A stretch of DNA of 64,000 nucleotides from Polydactylus sextarius (taxonomy: Eukaryota; Chordata; Actinopteri; Polynemidae): the NCBI GenBank assembly GCA_016801845.1, contig CM028919.1, positions 3,031,001 to 3,095,000 of the forward strand. Reading direction: 5' to 3'. A model generated the notes under the pieces. The model saw nothing but the letters and a program-made list of their open reading frames with translations. It was not told the origin of the DNA and did not search any database. This document shows positions 12,811 to 25,600 of this stretch, one piece after another. Position numbers and translations under genes: made by a program. Each line of letters begins with the position of its first letter. Position 1 is the first letter of the stretch.

Positions 12811-15800
12811 CTGAAAGATAACAGGGAAAAATGATTATTACCTGATTGTTGATAACATGAATTCCAAAAGATAACTTTTGTTCTTTTCATCTTTTCATTT
12901 TCACCATTACATTTTATTTTCTTTTAATAAGACTCATTCTGTACATTGCCGTTTCAAAGGATGGAGTTATTTTTAAAATACTGCTGAAACAAGATAAAAT
13001 GTAAAGGGAATAGTTTGATATAATCTTGACTGAGCTTGTCCTGACGGCAGAAACTGACACGAAAGGACTTGTTCCAGCAGTTGTGGTTGTTTGAAATTAA
13101 GCAGTTAAAGTAATGAACAAATGTTATATTTACTATTAAAAGCCACCCAGATCCTGACAAACTGGTTTGTCTTGTGAAAATTACTGCACAGGTACTTTTC
13201 ATATAATGCACATAAAGCACTGGTAAAAAAAGTTTGCTTGTAGTTTATTTATTCAAAATCTGAGTAAACAGTAAAACAAACAAGCGCTAAAATACAGTTA
13301 AAACTGTAGATAAAACAACTCTCTGGGAATGGAAAAGGACTAGACAACAGAGCATGGACTAGTTCACAGTGTTCTGATATTCTGTTACACAATTATATTC
13401 GTGTGCTGCAAGACTTCAGTTCTGCTTTTTCTTGTTCCAGCAGCGGTATGAAGACACAAACATACACATATGGAAGTATTTTTCCAGTGGAGAAGAGTCA
13501 AACGAGGAGATGAGAGGATGTGCTGTGAATATGTTATAAACTCTTGTCTGGCCTGGTTCCAGACAGAAATCTAGCTCTTGCAACCTTGACAGCTTTTAAC
13601 ATAAGTTGTTTTTTTTAATGTACTTCTTTGTTCATACATCCTGAGAGGCTTTGTTCAAACATGGAGTCTGGTCACGGCATAACGTGCCTCGTCGAACTCT
13701 TACTTCTATTCCAGCCAGATGTTTTATTGGGGTCATGAGGGCGTGCTACGGGAAAACAACAAAGGCAGCAAATTGTTGTTCAGCAGTACCAGCCACAGTG
13801 GTGAAGTGGAGAGAGCATGTGCATTCACTAATACAGCTTGGTTATGTGCAGAGCGGGAGGCGTTTTTTTTTTTTTTTTTTACAGTAATAGTGGACAAATC
13901 TATAGCCTTGCACAGACCATCTTCTTCGGGTCAAAGCACAGGAAAGATCATGCCAGAATGCTAGTGAACCTTCTTTGTTTTGTTTTGTTTGCCATTTTGC
14001 TTCACTTTTATCACTTTAAGGTTAAAGATAGGGATGATCACCTGGTTTGATGACAAATAAACACACCCTGTTCCACGTTACTCCGGCTAAATGAAAACAC
14101 CCATCATTACTCACGTCCTTTACAAGAACATCCTTCAGCATGTGCTAAAAAAAACTATGTCCTAAACACACCTAATTGTCCAGAAAAAATTTTCACAAAG
14201 GACTGAAATCTCATCCCACTGTAGCTCAGATGTTAACGACCACTACACCCACTTCCAACAACTGTTTCGCATGTTCTTAAACCTTACATCTTACGCATTC
14301 CTTGAGTCTAGCCACAACATCTTGACATAGCTACAACCATTTCTGCATGGACAGATTTCTAGAAAATTTTGCAAATGAAGCAAATCCTACTTCCCCTTAC
14401 CAGCCACAGGGTTTTTTTTTTTTGTTTTGTTCTGTTTTGTTATTTGGATACATTTGCACCAAACATCATCCACAGCCAGACAGAACTTTATCACATTAAC
14501 TAACACTACTCTTATTTGAAACCTGTTGAAATGACACCTCATTTACCTTTGTGTCCCCGACTGCACTTTTGAAATGTTGGGAAATCAAAATGAATGAAAT
14601 AATATGTAGAACAAACCACATAATAATATATTTTTACTTTACTTTTACCTTTCTTTGCAAAGCCCTTAACTTGATGCCAAACTTACCCTTCAAATGAGAA
14701 ATGATAACTGTCAGTACCATCTCAGGAAGTGTATATAGAGATAAGACTGGCACAGGTCTTATGAGTCACCGTAATTACAGTAATAGCCAGTTAAAATCAT
14801 TCTAATTTATAATTATAGTCACTTAACAACATTTAGTGATTGTGCCCATTGGGTACTTTTGGAGGCATGCTTATCAAGGAAAGCCTCTGATGTGGGGGCC
14901 TGATTCAGAAGTGAGAGACTTTTCCAGTAAATGTTCAGTGGCAAAAACAACATCACTAGTTACTGGTATTGTTTCACTGATTAAGCATTTGCAATCATCA
15001 GAAAAATATTCATCTTGTTTTGTAGTCAAGGAATTCCTGTGGGTGCTTTTGGTCTCACTGCATAATGCAATTACAAAACATTCCTACAGTGACATTTGGT
15101 TAATTATGCATTTTATCCAAGAGATATAAACTATTTATTGTTTACTGTTTTGGTATATATTTATTGACAACCGGTCATTTGGCTTCTGTGCATAGCTCTG
15201 CTTACTTGTGAAAGTAGGCTGGCTGTGTACTTGAACTACATGTGAGGTCACATATCTGACCTGAAACCAACTCATCTTTAAACTAAACTTGAAGAGGTGG
15301 ATCTCTCAGGTCAAATCAGGTTAAATTATCTGAAAGTAACATGTGATCTGAAAAGTCATCTGTAAGAACAAACAAATGTTTTGTTCAATCAGCACAATTA
15401 CCTTTCTAACTATTCTACATTCACTTCCTGCTAATTAATCAGAGAGTATAGTGATAGTTAAAGTCTAACAGACAAGACTTAGTTGACTCAAAGTTCATTA
15501 TCTGCCACTCTCAACAACTCATCAGCTTATGACTCAATAAATATCAGTGTCTATTTATTTAACCAACAACAGAAGCTAACTGTGTCAGATTGTTCTGAAA
15601 AAATAAACAAGAGAACGAGTGACTGGTACTCACATTTTAGGGTTTCTCCAGCATAAGGTATATGAAGTTTGAAGCGATCGCAGCAAGGACCAGGAGTCAG
15701 AGACGTACATCTGAACACGGCAGTTAATGAAAACAGCAGAGAAAGGTCAGAATGCAGACAATCAATCTTTAACATTACAAATATCTCCAAGGTTTATAAT

Positions 15801-16434
15801 TAATTAAACCAGCTAATGTTCCAGATAGAATATATAAGTCACACATAATAGACTCCCTACAAGGTTTAACACGAAGATGTCCAAGGAGCAAACTGGAGAT
15901 AATATCTAGTCCAACTAAAAAAATATATTGCTGGCAATGAAGTTTTTATAGAGCTCAGATTAAAAAATATATTTAAAGTTTTCATTCTCTGTCAACCATT
16001 GACAGAATCAGCTATAATGACTCAGTGTCTGCAAAACAAACAAACAAATGAAACTGAAATCAATAACCAGTGATCTCAGTACAAACGTTCAATGTTTTCC
16101 ACTTGTGCACTGCACTCACAGAAATGCATCAAATAGTAGTTACAACGCGAGCTTCCAAAACGCGAGCTCAATTTTATTTTTACAGGCTTTGTCCACGTCA
16201 CCTTCTCACTCAAACCATTTCAATGCATCATCACAGCACTGGAGGAGATGCTAAACGGATCCTGAGCAGTGCACAAGGAACTTTTCAGCACTTAACTACA
16301 TCTCACCCTGTTTTGAGGTCTGTGACACGGAGACAGTTGGTGGAGTCCAGTCCCACACGTCCGTTCCTCACCACGCTGCACAGCAAGGGCCGCAGTTCAG
16401 GTGAGATCCGGTGCAGTGCAACCTCAGGGGACAT
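12716..16434 (-). CDS. babam2: BABAM2 (BRE), 5' part of the gene, coding exons 2-4
   Basis: BABAM2 is a structural subunit of the BRCA1-A (nuclear, DNA-damage) and BRISC (cytoplasmic) complexes, where it supports the K63-specific deubiquitinase BRCC36. Three minus-strand exons (16434-16307, 15710-15634, 12810-12716) join in phase to give residues 1-98. They begin MSPEVALHRISPEL and contain NGRVGLDSTNCLRVTDLK, CTSLTPGP, DRFKLHIPYAGETLKW and YPELPPDFIFGEDAEFLPEP, which follow the vertebrate protein closely as I recall it. This is the N-terminal half of the first UEV-like domain. The usual length is about 383 residues, so roughly three quarters of the protein lies past position 1. The conserved tract that normally follows (starting near NLASWNP) was not found in 1-12715. 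RBKS runs divergently upstream, as in human. Identification is secure; only the partial extent is limiting. Confidence 0.96.
12811..15633 (-). other. BABAM2 intron 3
   Basis: A 2.8-kb intron between exons 3 and 4. It contains a T19 run near 13863-13881 and a short T-rich/TTTTG run near 14411. No exon or element is recognised. Confidence 0.85.
15634..15710 (-). CDS. babam2: BABAM2 exon 3
   Basis: This 77-nt exon has acceptor TGTTCAG and donor GTGAGTACC. After the A that completes glycine it codes for 25 residues (CTSLTPGPCCDRFKLHIPYA and GETLK), then a T that starts the TGG tryptophan codon finished by exon 4. The match to the conserved BABAM2 UEV-like segment is nearly residue for residue. 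Confidence 0.96.
15711..16306 (-). other. BABAM2 intron 2
   Basis: A 596-nt AT-rich intron. The octamer CGCGAGCT occurs twice close together near 16146 and 16160. Nothing else was identified. Confidence 0.85.
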
Positions 16435-16463
16435 GTTATTCATTTTTCTCCACTCTGAGGAGT
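16307..16463 (-). CDS. babam2: BABAM2 exon 2 (start-codon exon)
   Basis: On the minus strand the acceptor TTTCCACAG ends at 16464 and the donor GTGAG begins at 16306. The exon holds 5' UTR from 16463 and codes for 42 codons plus GG. Two ATGs are in frame: 16443-16441 (MNN...) and 16434-16432 (MSPEVAL...). I chose the second because the vertebrate family starts MSPEVAL; the first would add three residues. The junction into exon 3 completes a glycine codon (GG|A). Confidence 0.95.
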
Positions 16464-17065
16464 CTGTGGAAACGCAATAACAATGTGCGGAAATGTTTAC
16501 ATGTAATTTACCACAACCGTATTTTGCAAAGCAAAAGCCTGCATTTTTCCTTCTCATGTGAATGCATTAAACTACAGGACATAAGTGGCACGGTCACTGT
16601 ATCAGTCATTTCCTGATGCAGTGGAAATCTTTGTGTTTGCGTTTTGATCAGTATGCCGTCCTAATATTTTCAGTTTTCTGTGATGTGTATTTATGTGTTA
16701 TGTCCATTCACCTTTAAGTTGATGTTTATGATAAAAGTACGTAACAGGTTAACTGAGCTGTTACACTGCTCGCCTCTCACTCTAATAATAAAGTGACATA
16801 TATACTGGCAAATTGCACACGACCACTGCAAGCTGCTTCCCTGCAAATCGTTTAGCCTTAGTTGTTAAAATTAGTAGCTGGTGGGGGAAAAAGTCTGTAC
16901 GTCACAGTTTGTTTCAGGATGTTGTTAGCTTTGTATCGTTACCTACTGTTAGCTTCATACGGAAGAGTGCGTCAAATTGCAACATTTCTACCATTTAACT
17001 TTCTCTAAATATAACTTCTTCATTATTGTCAAATCAAATACGCCATTGAGTGTGTGTCGGAGTAC
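16464..17065 (-). other. BABAM2 intron 1 (likely)
   Basis: About 600 nt of non-coding sequence between exon 2 and the candidate exon 1. No further motif stands out. Confidence 0.5.
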
Positions 17066-17140
17066 CTGAAAGAGAAGAAAGTCGGACAATTTGAGCGTTA
17101 ACGCCAATGTTTACTTCAAGCTCTCAATATTTCCGGTACA
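17066..17140 (-). other. babam2: Candidate BABAM2 non-coding exon 1
   Basis: BABAM2 exon 2 has a real acceptor in front of its start codon, so a non-coding first exon must lie upstream. On the minus strand TTTCAG|GTACTC at 17066/17065 is a plausible donor about 600 nt upstream of exon 2. An ETS-like CCGGAAA (17136-17130) lies about 65 nt further upstream. The 5' end is a guess; no transcript evidence is available here. Confidence 0.35.
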
Positions 17141-17445
17141 TGTTGTTTGGGTCCTTTATGATAGCCCAGTATTTAGCTGTCTGTAATAATGCCAGTTTAA
17201 ACAATCACTGTTTTCAGTCTCAGAGACAAATTTTCTCCGTGATATTTTACTGATAAAGCACGTGTCATGTGGAATAATTATAACCACGCAATTTTAAGCC
17301 TCCTAAAGTGCGCAAACACTGATTTAGTGACGATAATGCGTCCGGCAGTAGCTACAAAACATGCCGCTGTCAGTCTGTACTATGACCGTCACTTCACTGT
17401 AGTGTGTTGAGTTGTCTGTTCTGCAAGACAAAATTTGAACTTCAG
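17067..17445. promoter_or_regulatory. Probable divergent BABAM2/RBKS promoter
   Basis: This interval lies between the candidate BABAM2 exon 1 donor (minus strand) and a plus-strand donor TTCAG|GTAATT at 17445/17446 that could end a non-coding RBKS first exon. It holds an ETS-like CCGGAAA on the minus strand at 17136-17130 and scattered CpGs (around 17280-17395), but no TATA box. Human BABAM2 and RBKS are also head-to-head. The promoter role is inferred from arrangement, not demonstrated. Confidence 0.4.
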
Positions 17446-19598
17446 GTAATTACTGTCGCATTTTTCAACAAAAACACCATCACATCATAACTGTCTGATT
17501 CACCCCTCGTCTAATTAAGCTGAGTCATATTCCCTTTGAGATTTTGTCAGTTTAGTCCACATTGCTGCTATTGTTTCCAGTTAGAGACGATATTGGTTGC
17601 ACTCGTGCGTAGTTACTTTCAAGTTAGTTTGAAAAAATTTGTTTAAAGTTTAAAATTTCCATTTTTATCAATGTGACGTTTGACAACCATGTTACGTTGT
17701 GGTGAAATGGTTAATATTCCAAGCACACTATATGGTCTTATGCGTTAATATAAATATTGCCATTCATATTAAACCACTGTTTTTAGAAGTGCTTCTTATT
17801 AGATGATTTTTATTTATACGTCTTGAATAAAGACCCAGCATACATACAAATATATACAAATATTGTGCGTGTTTATATAGCTTTATTTATTCATCTTTTT
17901 ATTTAGCTTATTTTGGATTGGTTTGGTGCATCATTTTAGTGTGACAGTTTAGTGTCATTTAACACTTACACATTAAAGTACAGTGAATTTTCATCATGGC
18001 AAAGTTGGTCCAACTAGATGTATTGTGGAGTGGGTTTTATTTTTTCTGCATTAGTCATAACTCATCAAAAATATGTGGGAAAAAAAAAAATAAAGACTGC
18101 CTTAGCAGTGAGTCCAGTGATGTTCCTGTGAGCAGCTGGATTCACAACTGGGAAATTCCAGCTTCATGGGGGTAATTCAGAGTAACTCTCAAAGTATCCA
18201 GCAGAAACAAGACAGAAGTAAAATACAGCTTGGGCTGAGGTTATCGTCCAGCCTTTAATGGTGAAATTCAATCAGTGACATGAGGGTGGATTTATTACAT
18301 CAACATTTAGTTACAGTTAACTTTGCCTTTTTAGTCCTCTTAAATGGTTAGAGAGTGGGAATAAAAAAAAAAAAAAGTCTTTTGCATGTGTGTGTGTGTT
18401 TCAGGGGGTGGGGGTGCAATGACAGTGAAAGACGTGTTCTGGTGATTACAGTCATTATCTAAACTTCTGAAAAGCATTTTTTAAACATAAATGGCCATAT
18501 CATTGTAATAATAATCATTATCCAGTTAGGTCTTGACTGTTTAACCAGACATAGGCAAATATGTAATCTTTCATGTTTTTTTTAAATGGGTCCAACTACA
18601 TTCTTCTCTGAATTTGGATATAACTCAGTCTAAATTGTTTAACCCACTGTGTGCATCTTTGATTTGCATTTGAATTAAACCACATGTATGATTTTAGAGC
18701 AGGCTTTGTTCAATTAGTCCCAAAACGGTATGTGTCAACTCTTGAAGCATCTTTTTGTTACATATGATGTTTTGCCTGAGGCTGAAGTGGAACCTTTTGT
18801 GAACCATGTGCGATGATTAAACACTTGTTACATTAAGCTGTATGTACTTACATTTCGTCAGGTTGGCCCGCTACTGTATGATAATTCAAGAAGCGAAGGA
18901 GAGTTTTAAGAGGGCTCCCTGCTGTTTCAAGTGGTTGGATGATGCAGATCTCATGATATTCTCCTCCAGTGGAGATGTGGAGGGTTCCAGGCTAGCTGTC
19001 GGTGCCTGTTAAAGAAAGACAATATGCTGCTAGATGTAGGAGAGAATTGAGCTATCCTACAGCCAGCGGCCAGGCTTTCCAAGTATTCCACTGCCTAGGA
19101 AGAGATTTGAAGAGATTAACACACTAGCATTAGCTCTGATACCAGCCGAGGATTGAATTAATTAAAGACTTTGCTGGGCTGCGGCGTTTTCACATGGCGC
19201 AGCATTGAAATACCCCCACCCCTCACCACCCCCAATAAGACTGGAACCTGTCCAACCAAGCCAGTGATGAATGCTCTATTTTTACCTTCTTCCTTGTTTC
19301 AGTAAAGCTCATGCTAATGTGGGAGATAAATAATATCAAGTGATTTTTGTTAGGAGGCCGCTAGAAAACTAGTTTACATATTTTGCCTGAAATGCCCCCG
19401 CGGGGGTCTGTGGTGTTTTCGATTTTGTCCTCATTTAATGAATATCTTAAACAGTACGAAGGCTGGGATGTTGCCAAATTCAAGAATCTTCTAAATCAAC
19501 ACATTTTAAATGAAAAAATCTTAAAGGTATTTCATACTCAGAAACGAGCTTTGTTACTGTGTAAAAAAAAAACTAACACCGCTGTGTGTCTTTATCAG
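17446..19598 (+). other. Upstream region / likely RBKS 5' leader intron
   Basis: This is non-coding sequence before the first RBKS coding exon. If 17446 is a donor and TTTATCAG at 19591-19598 the acceptor, this would be a 2.15-kb leader intron. It is AT-rich with an A13-type run near 18365 and a short TG run near 18390. The segment about 18890-19330 has higher complexity (for example an ATTAATTAAAGACTTTGC stretch) and could be conserved non-coding DNA. No other gene is seen. Confidence 0.4.
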
Positions 19599-19601
19599 AT
19601 C

Positions 19602-19660
19602 ATGACCGAGAAGGCTATTGATGTGATGGTGGTTGGTTCCTGTATGACTGACTTGGTGAG
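19602..19660 (+). CDS. rbks: RBKS coding exon 1
   Basis: It codes for MTEKAIDVMVVGSCMTDLV plus AG, ending at donor GAG|GTGAGT. The ATG at 19602 has A at -3. An acceptor-like TTTATCAG ends at 19598, so a non-coding leader exon probably precedes it. The frame stays open upstream to an ATG at 19392, which would add 70 residues. That extension is AT-rich and unlike the short family N-terminus, so I did not use it. Confidence 0.92.
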
Positions 19661-22600
19661 GTGAGTAAATTCACATCTTATTTTAACTTTCTTTCCTGTA
19701 GAAAATGGAGCAATTCGTGTCACCGCTAGATGTGGTTTCTGAAATCACCATAAATCAACCTCATATTTTATGAGAAGTTTTTACGACTACAAATGTCGCT
19801 AAATCTGGTTCAGGAAACTCCTCTGCTTCCCCAGGTTGGCCCAACAGGAAGCACAGCATTCCCATATAAGGACATACATTTCATAACCTGGTCAAAACCT
19901 GTTGTGGTTTTACACAAGATGTTAATGAAAGAGATTTTCAAGAATGATTTGTTTGATATATTTTTGATTTAAGAAGAATAAATGAAGTGGGTTTTGAAAT
20001 GTTTAATTATCTGTGTATCTAATCACATGAAAGTATTATTCATTAATTTTATTATCCTATTTAATAATATCCTATTTAAAAGAATGATGGTTCCTAATTT
20101 ATGGATCAGATCTTAAGAGGAACATGAGAGTCAATGATGAATTTTAGGTTTAAGTCACATACAGTTATGTCAGTGTGTGATGTGATGACAAGTCACGTGT
20201 GGACCTTTGTTGTTTCAAAGGCCCGTAACTCGAAAGAAGTTTGAACGAATGAAATTCATTCGATCACAATTGACTCCTTGCTTAAAATGTGATGTTCAAT
20301 CACAGCCTTAGCAACTGTAACTAAGCTCAGTAGACCTGTCAGAGTTTGGACCTCTCCACACGTTAAAGCAGCGTGCGCGCAGCTGTTGAGTGATACTCGA
20401 CATTTATAGAGGAGTGTAATGGAGAGTGGTGAGTTTTATTCTAACATTTTCAGAACCAAAAGAAAAAAAAAAATACAAGGAATGGTTTAAACAGCATGTT
20501 CCACCAATGAATTTAGTACATGTAGTATTAACCAGTATTAACCGTTATTTACAAGACAAGACACACAGCATTAAGTCGATACATCACTTCATGGGGGTTC
20601 AGATTATGATAGAAAAAAAATAAATACTAGGGTTTGGCCAATGGATAATCCATTGCTGAGTTTTGACAGTCATCAAATTAATTAGCCAGCAGACAGCAGA
20701 ATTAGCATTTAAAACTAGAAATGAGTAAGGTGACCTTTGGTACCTCAGTGTTTCAGCCTTTGTCATTGTGAACAGCATCACGTCCTGTGTAAGACTGGAA
20801 AGCGCAGCAGTAAAAGGAGGTAAGGCGCAGCGAGCGATCAACGCCGTCTCCCTTTAAAACATTGTTTCCCCATTATTATTATTAAACACCAGCGATACAA
20901 GCAACATTTTCCTGCAGGGATTTTATTTTGACTTGCAACTTTGTGGAAACTGTGGCACAAGAGCTGAGGGGTGTTTTCCATCGTGGCTCGAAATGGACTG
21001 CGTTGTCCTGTCTACACAAGAATAAAGGAAGTGGTCTAAAGATAGATAGGGCAGCTGCATTTTCAACACTCGTCTTAAAAGCCCAAAATGTTACCAAGAA
21101 CATCTGTGATCCAGCAGTGTTTGGTCCAACAGCTCTCAGGTCATTAGGCAATAACGATGAGGAGACTTGAAGTTCTAATCTTTTGAGATTGAAAATAACT
21201 TACCAGCAGTTGCACAAACAATGTTTGAGCTGCTGTTCTAAGATATTAAAATTGATTGATTCCAGCTGCAGGTTGTAAACCAAATTACCACACGTTGTAG
21301 GTAGGACCATCCCATAATAAATCTGGCTCAGGTTTCAAAGATTCATAGAGTGCAGATGATCTGGTATAATTACTGTTTAATAAAATGTCAGTGTTGCATC
21401 ATCCTTACATGGGGTGAGATTTCTTGAGCCAAGTGAGATCCATTCCCACAAATAGTTAGTCATCGACTGCAGCATAATGAGTTAGCTGAAAACAATTTGT
21501 CGCTCTCATTTACCATAAGCTTTGTAAGGAATGGCACAATCACAAAAGGAACATGAAGTAAACACAATATCAAAAGTCTTTATGGGCTCCGGCCAACAAA
21601 ATGTCTTCCTGTCAGTGTGAGTAAAAATGTTTGTTTTGTCCGTGTGACAGGTTGTGTAATACAGCCTGTATATATATATATATATTTTTAATGTGAAATC
21701 AGGGAAAATAAGTGTCACCTGGGTGCCAGTAAATGCAGATCTGAATAAACAGCCACAGCCTGTTGTGCTGGGAGAAAGGTTTTATGGCCTTTTTGCAAGT
21801 ACACACTTCAACTGAAGTTGTCACATTTTACTTGTCACAAGTCCCCACTTATCAAAAACATATGCCCTCTCTTTCTGGGGCTTTTTTTTTTTTTTTTTTT
21901 TTTTTTCGGGGGGGAGGGAGCAAGTATTTATTTTGTTGCTCATTAGCAATTCAACCAATGACTTCTGCTTTGAAGGGCAGGAGTTGTCAATTAAAATCTT
22001 AATAAGCTAACGGGAAATGGCCTGTTTTTTTTTTTTTTTTTTTTTCTTTTTGCAGCGTATGTGTGCGTGGGGTTGGGGCTTTTTGGATGGAGGTCAGAAT
22101 GCGGATGGGGTGGGGTGGCGGGGTGGTAGTTGGAAAACATTCGCAGCCCTTCAAAGTGATATGCATGGCTTTGAAGTTAAAAATCCAGTTGTCTTGAACA
22201 GCCAGTGTTTGGGTGGCGGCACAATTGACTGACAGACGGCGGAAGCACACACACGCACAAACACACACTCAGTTCTTCTTTACTGTGCTCATGTGCTGCT
22301 GAACAAACACACGGTGTAGGAGATGCCTTCAGTGTTTCCTTGTAAACGTATCAGTCAGACTTTGGAGCGTAGTTTTGCTGTTGTCTTACACCACGTTGTT
22401 TAGCAGTATCAGGTTTTGTTTAATTATCTACAATGTGCAGCAGACAGAGCACATAGAGGCGGAGCAGAGCTGCTCAGGCATTTAACCCATTCTCAAAGCC
22501 ATACAGCGCCCCCTACTGCCACAGCTCTCTGAGTTCACCTGCACAGTGAAACCTGAGATTCCCAAATTGTGAAGTCGAAGAAAAAAAAAAAAATTAACAG

Positions 22601-25600
22601 GATTTTTTTTTTTTTTTTTTTTTTAATATTAAAGTAATTACACTTTTATTTATTATGTTTGTAATGACTCACAAATATTTTGGGCTGGGAATTAGAAAAT
22701 CATCTGCTCATTAAATCATATTTTATTCTTATTCCTCAGTGCATGATGTTGAAAATATTAAAAAAAAAAAAAAAAAAAAGAATTCAAACAAACACAGAAT
22801 TAATTTATCCGTTTAATCTTTTCAGATGTGAATATTTCCTGTTTTTCTTACCTGTTTAGTTTGAATTTGCATTGCAACAAATCACAAAATGTATTGGTTG
22901 AGAAATGATTTCGATATAACTGCTGCTAAGCGTAAGTCTTCCTGTTTTCTCTCAGACCGGGCTTTAGCACAGTGGCTCCTGGATTTTTTTCTTTCCTTCC
23001 CTATGTCCCTTTAAAATGAAGAGATGTCTAGTGGCATACGTCAATGAGCTGTGACCTTTTCAGACGACTTACCCTTTTCACATTGTTTTATTAGAATTTT
23101 TAAAAACTCAATACCCTGATGCTCTAACACAGCATCAGGGTATTAATTATAAATCGTTCTCCTTGAATTTATTTATTTATTTATTTTAGTACCGAAACAT
23201 AACCGTCCGCATTTTGTAAAAATGTTTTAAACCATCCTTGAAGTTTCCATAAGCACCAACTAATTCAGACACTGAATAGGTTGATAAGTGGCTGATTATC
23301 TCCCCTGATGTACTGGATGGCGTATCTGACCGTCCAATAATAGCAACGTGCACATGGCTCCAACAAATGCTCTGACCACACAAAAATACGCCCACGTCCT
23401 CCTCTGACACTGAACCTCTTCTTAGCAAAGCAGCTCACGGTGTCCATGTAAGGCGCAGTATGCTGTCTTTGCTCGACACACTCTTTGTTTAGTCCCTTCA
23501 CCTTGTACTGATTTACAGGAGCTTCAGAGATGGAGACCTTCGTGGATAAGGAAAAATTACGTGAGATGTGAACAAAATGTCTCATCTCACTGATAGACAG
23601 ACTTGAAAGACGTTTTGTTTGGGTTGTCACATAAGCATGAGGTTAATTCATGACAAGTACAGGCAAAAGCATAGACAGTGGTACGTTCACTTGTGAGGCA
23701 ACGTTTGGAACCGGAAAGACAAGTTCTTGTTTAAACTTTGGAAAACAGCATTTCAATTTGTTTTTGTCCTAGTCTACTTCCCTTTGCCGCTCACCAGCAG
23801 CTGAGGAATGACTTTAATAGAGACGGAGGTGAGGGAAATGAGAGCCGGCCTTAAAGCAAACATTTCACGTCACTGAACACCTGCTTTGGCCTTTTGGTTC
23901 CGTGGGAGAAAATGCACCGCGGTTGCACTTTAGCACAAAACTGCCCTGTTTGTTTGGTGCACTCACCACAGACAACAATAGCCAAGTGTCTCTCTGGGCA
24001 TGAAGAAGCGTGGGTGGGTTTATTTAAGAATTTGGAGATCTGTTTATCTTACCTGCCAGTAATCTGGCTTTAGGTGGCTGTCAGCCAAACGTGGAGTCAT
24101 CGGGCTAAAACTTTATGTTGACTGTGTTTTTTTTTCATTATTGACAAAGATCGTGCCCACCATTTATTGTTGATTGTCTTTATAGTCGTTATGAGCAGTC
24201 AAATATCAAAATAGCAAAGCAGAACACTGGTTGCTGACCTACTGGCTGTGAAGGAAGTGCAGAGAAGAATTCTTCCTACATGATGATCCTTTCATCCTTG
24301 ACTTGCTGTTGCTGCTGGGAGGAGCAACTAGATAAAGTAGAACTAAATTCATCACATAATGATAAACCATTCAGACCCCAGGAGAAGTGACACAAGAATC
24401 ATTTCTAAATAGTGACACTATAGGTAATATCTAGTGCTGTAGGCAATGTACTCACTTGCTTTCTGTGTTGTCAGAGTTAGTTTAGTTTCTTCATTTCTGT
24501 TTTTTTTCCGACTTACTTGTGTTAACTGAGCTTTACGGCTGCTGGTGGTTTTTAATGTGTAAGACAAAAATGGCTTCTTTTGTCTCACGTCTTCAAAAGA
24601 TTAGGGTTAAACTAAGCTTATCTTCTCCCTCATAGCTTCTCATTTAGTCATACAGGCTCTGACCGAAAACGCAAAGTGTAAGTATTCCTTAAAACAACAC
24701 TGGCATCTTTAAGTTCCGAGTAGACTGATGATTCTTAAATTAGATCCACCCTTTTAGTAAAGATAAAACTACAGTATACAACTCTCACATGATTCAGACC
24801 CTTAAATTAGATTTGATTATGAGACTTAGATGAGAGGAGCGACCACTAGTAGACAGTCAGCTCGACTGAGAAAAGAAACAGCTGGCTGTCCTCTTATCAG
24901 CTCCTGCAAAGCTCACTTACACTTTATCTCTTGTTTTGTTTGTTTGATGCATCAAAGTGTATAAACAACACATTCTGGTTTTATGGGTGATAATGTGATA
25001 TCTGACTGTTTAGTATCTATACTTCCTGCAATTTTTGGCATGACCCAACATAATTTCTTAGACAGAGACAATCCAGATGTTTCAGTCAATTTTGAGTGTT
25101 TGTGCTAAGCCAAGCTAAACAGTCCTATTTTCTATACAGACCTGAGAGTGGTTTCAATCTCTGTCATGTGTGTTTATTGTATTCTTGTTCTGTTTTCCAA
25201 AATGTTAATATAGCAACTATTAGAAATTTTCCCCAGATAACCTATAATCCTCTAATACTTTCATATGTTTGTACATGTAAGATTTTTCCCATTGAAAGTC
25301 ACACAGCGGTGACACAGGTGGGAAGCATTTAGTCAGACAGCTGAGAAGTAGAATAGGTAATGTGTGTGTGTGTGTGTGTGCCAAGGCAAGGAGGTGTGTA
25401 TTTACATGTGTTTGACCTTTGTTCCGTTTCCTCCCTGCAACATTTCAGCCTCGCTGGCCCGACATCCTGTTATAGCTTTGGGCATTTTAGTGTTTTCACA
25501 CACTGGTGCAAAAACAGCAGCATTTACAACAACCTCCAGTGTCTGCCACCAGCGTCTCACTTACTGGAAATCCTGGGATTGAATGAACTTACTGTAATAG

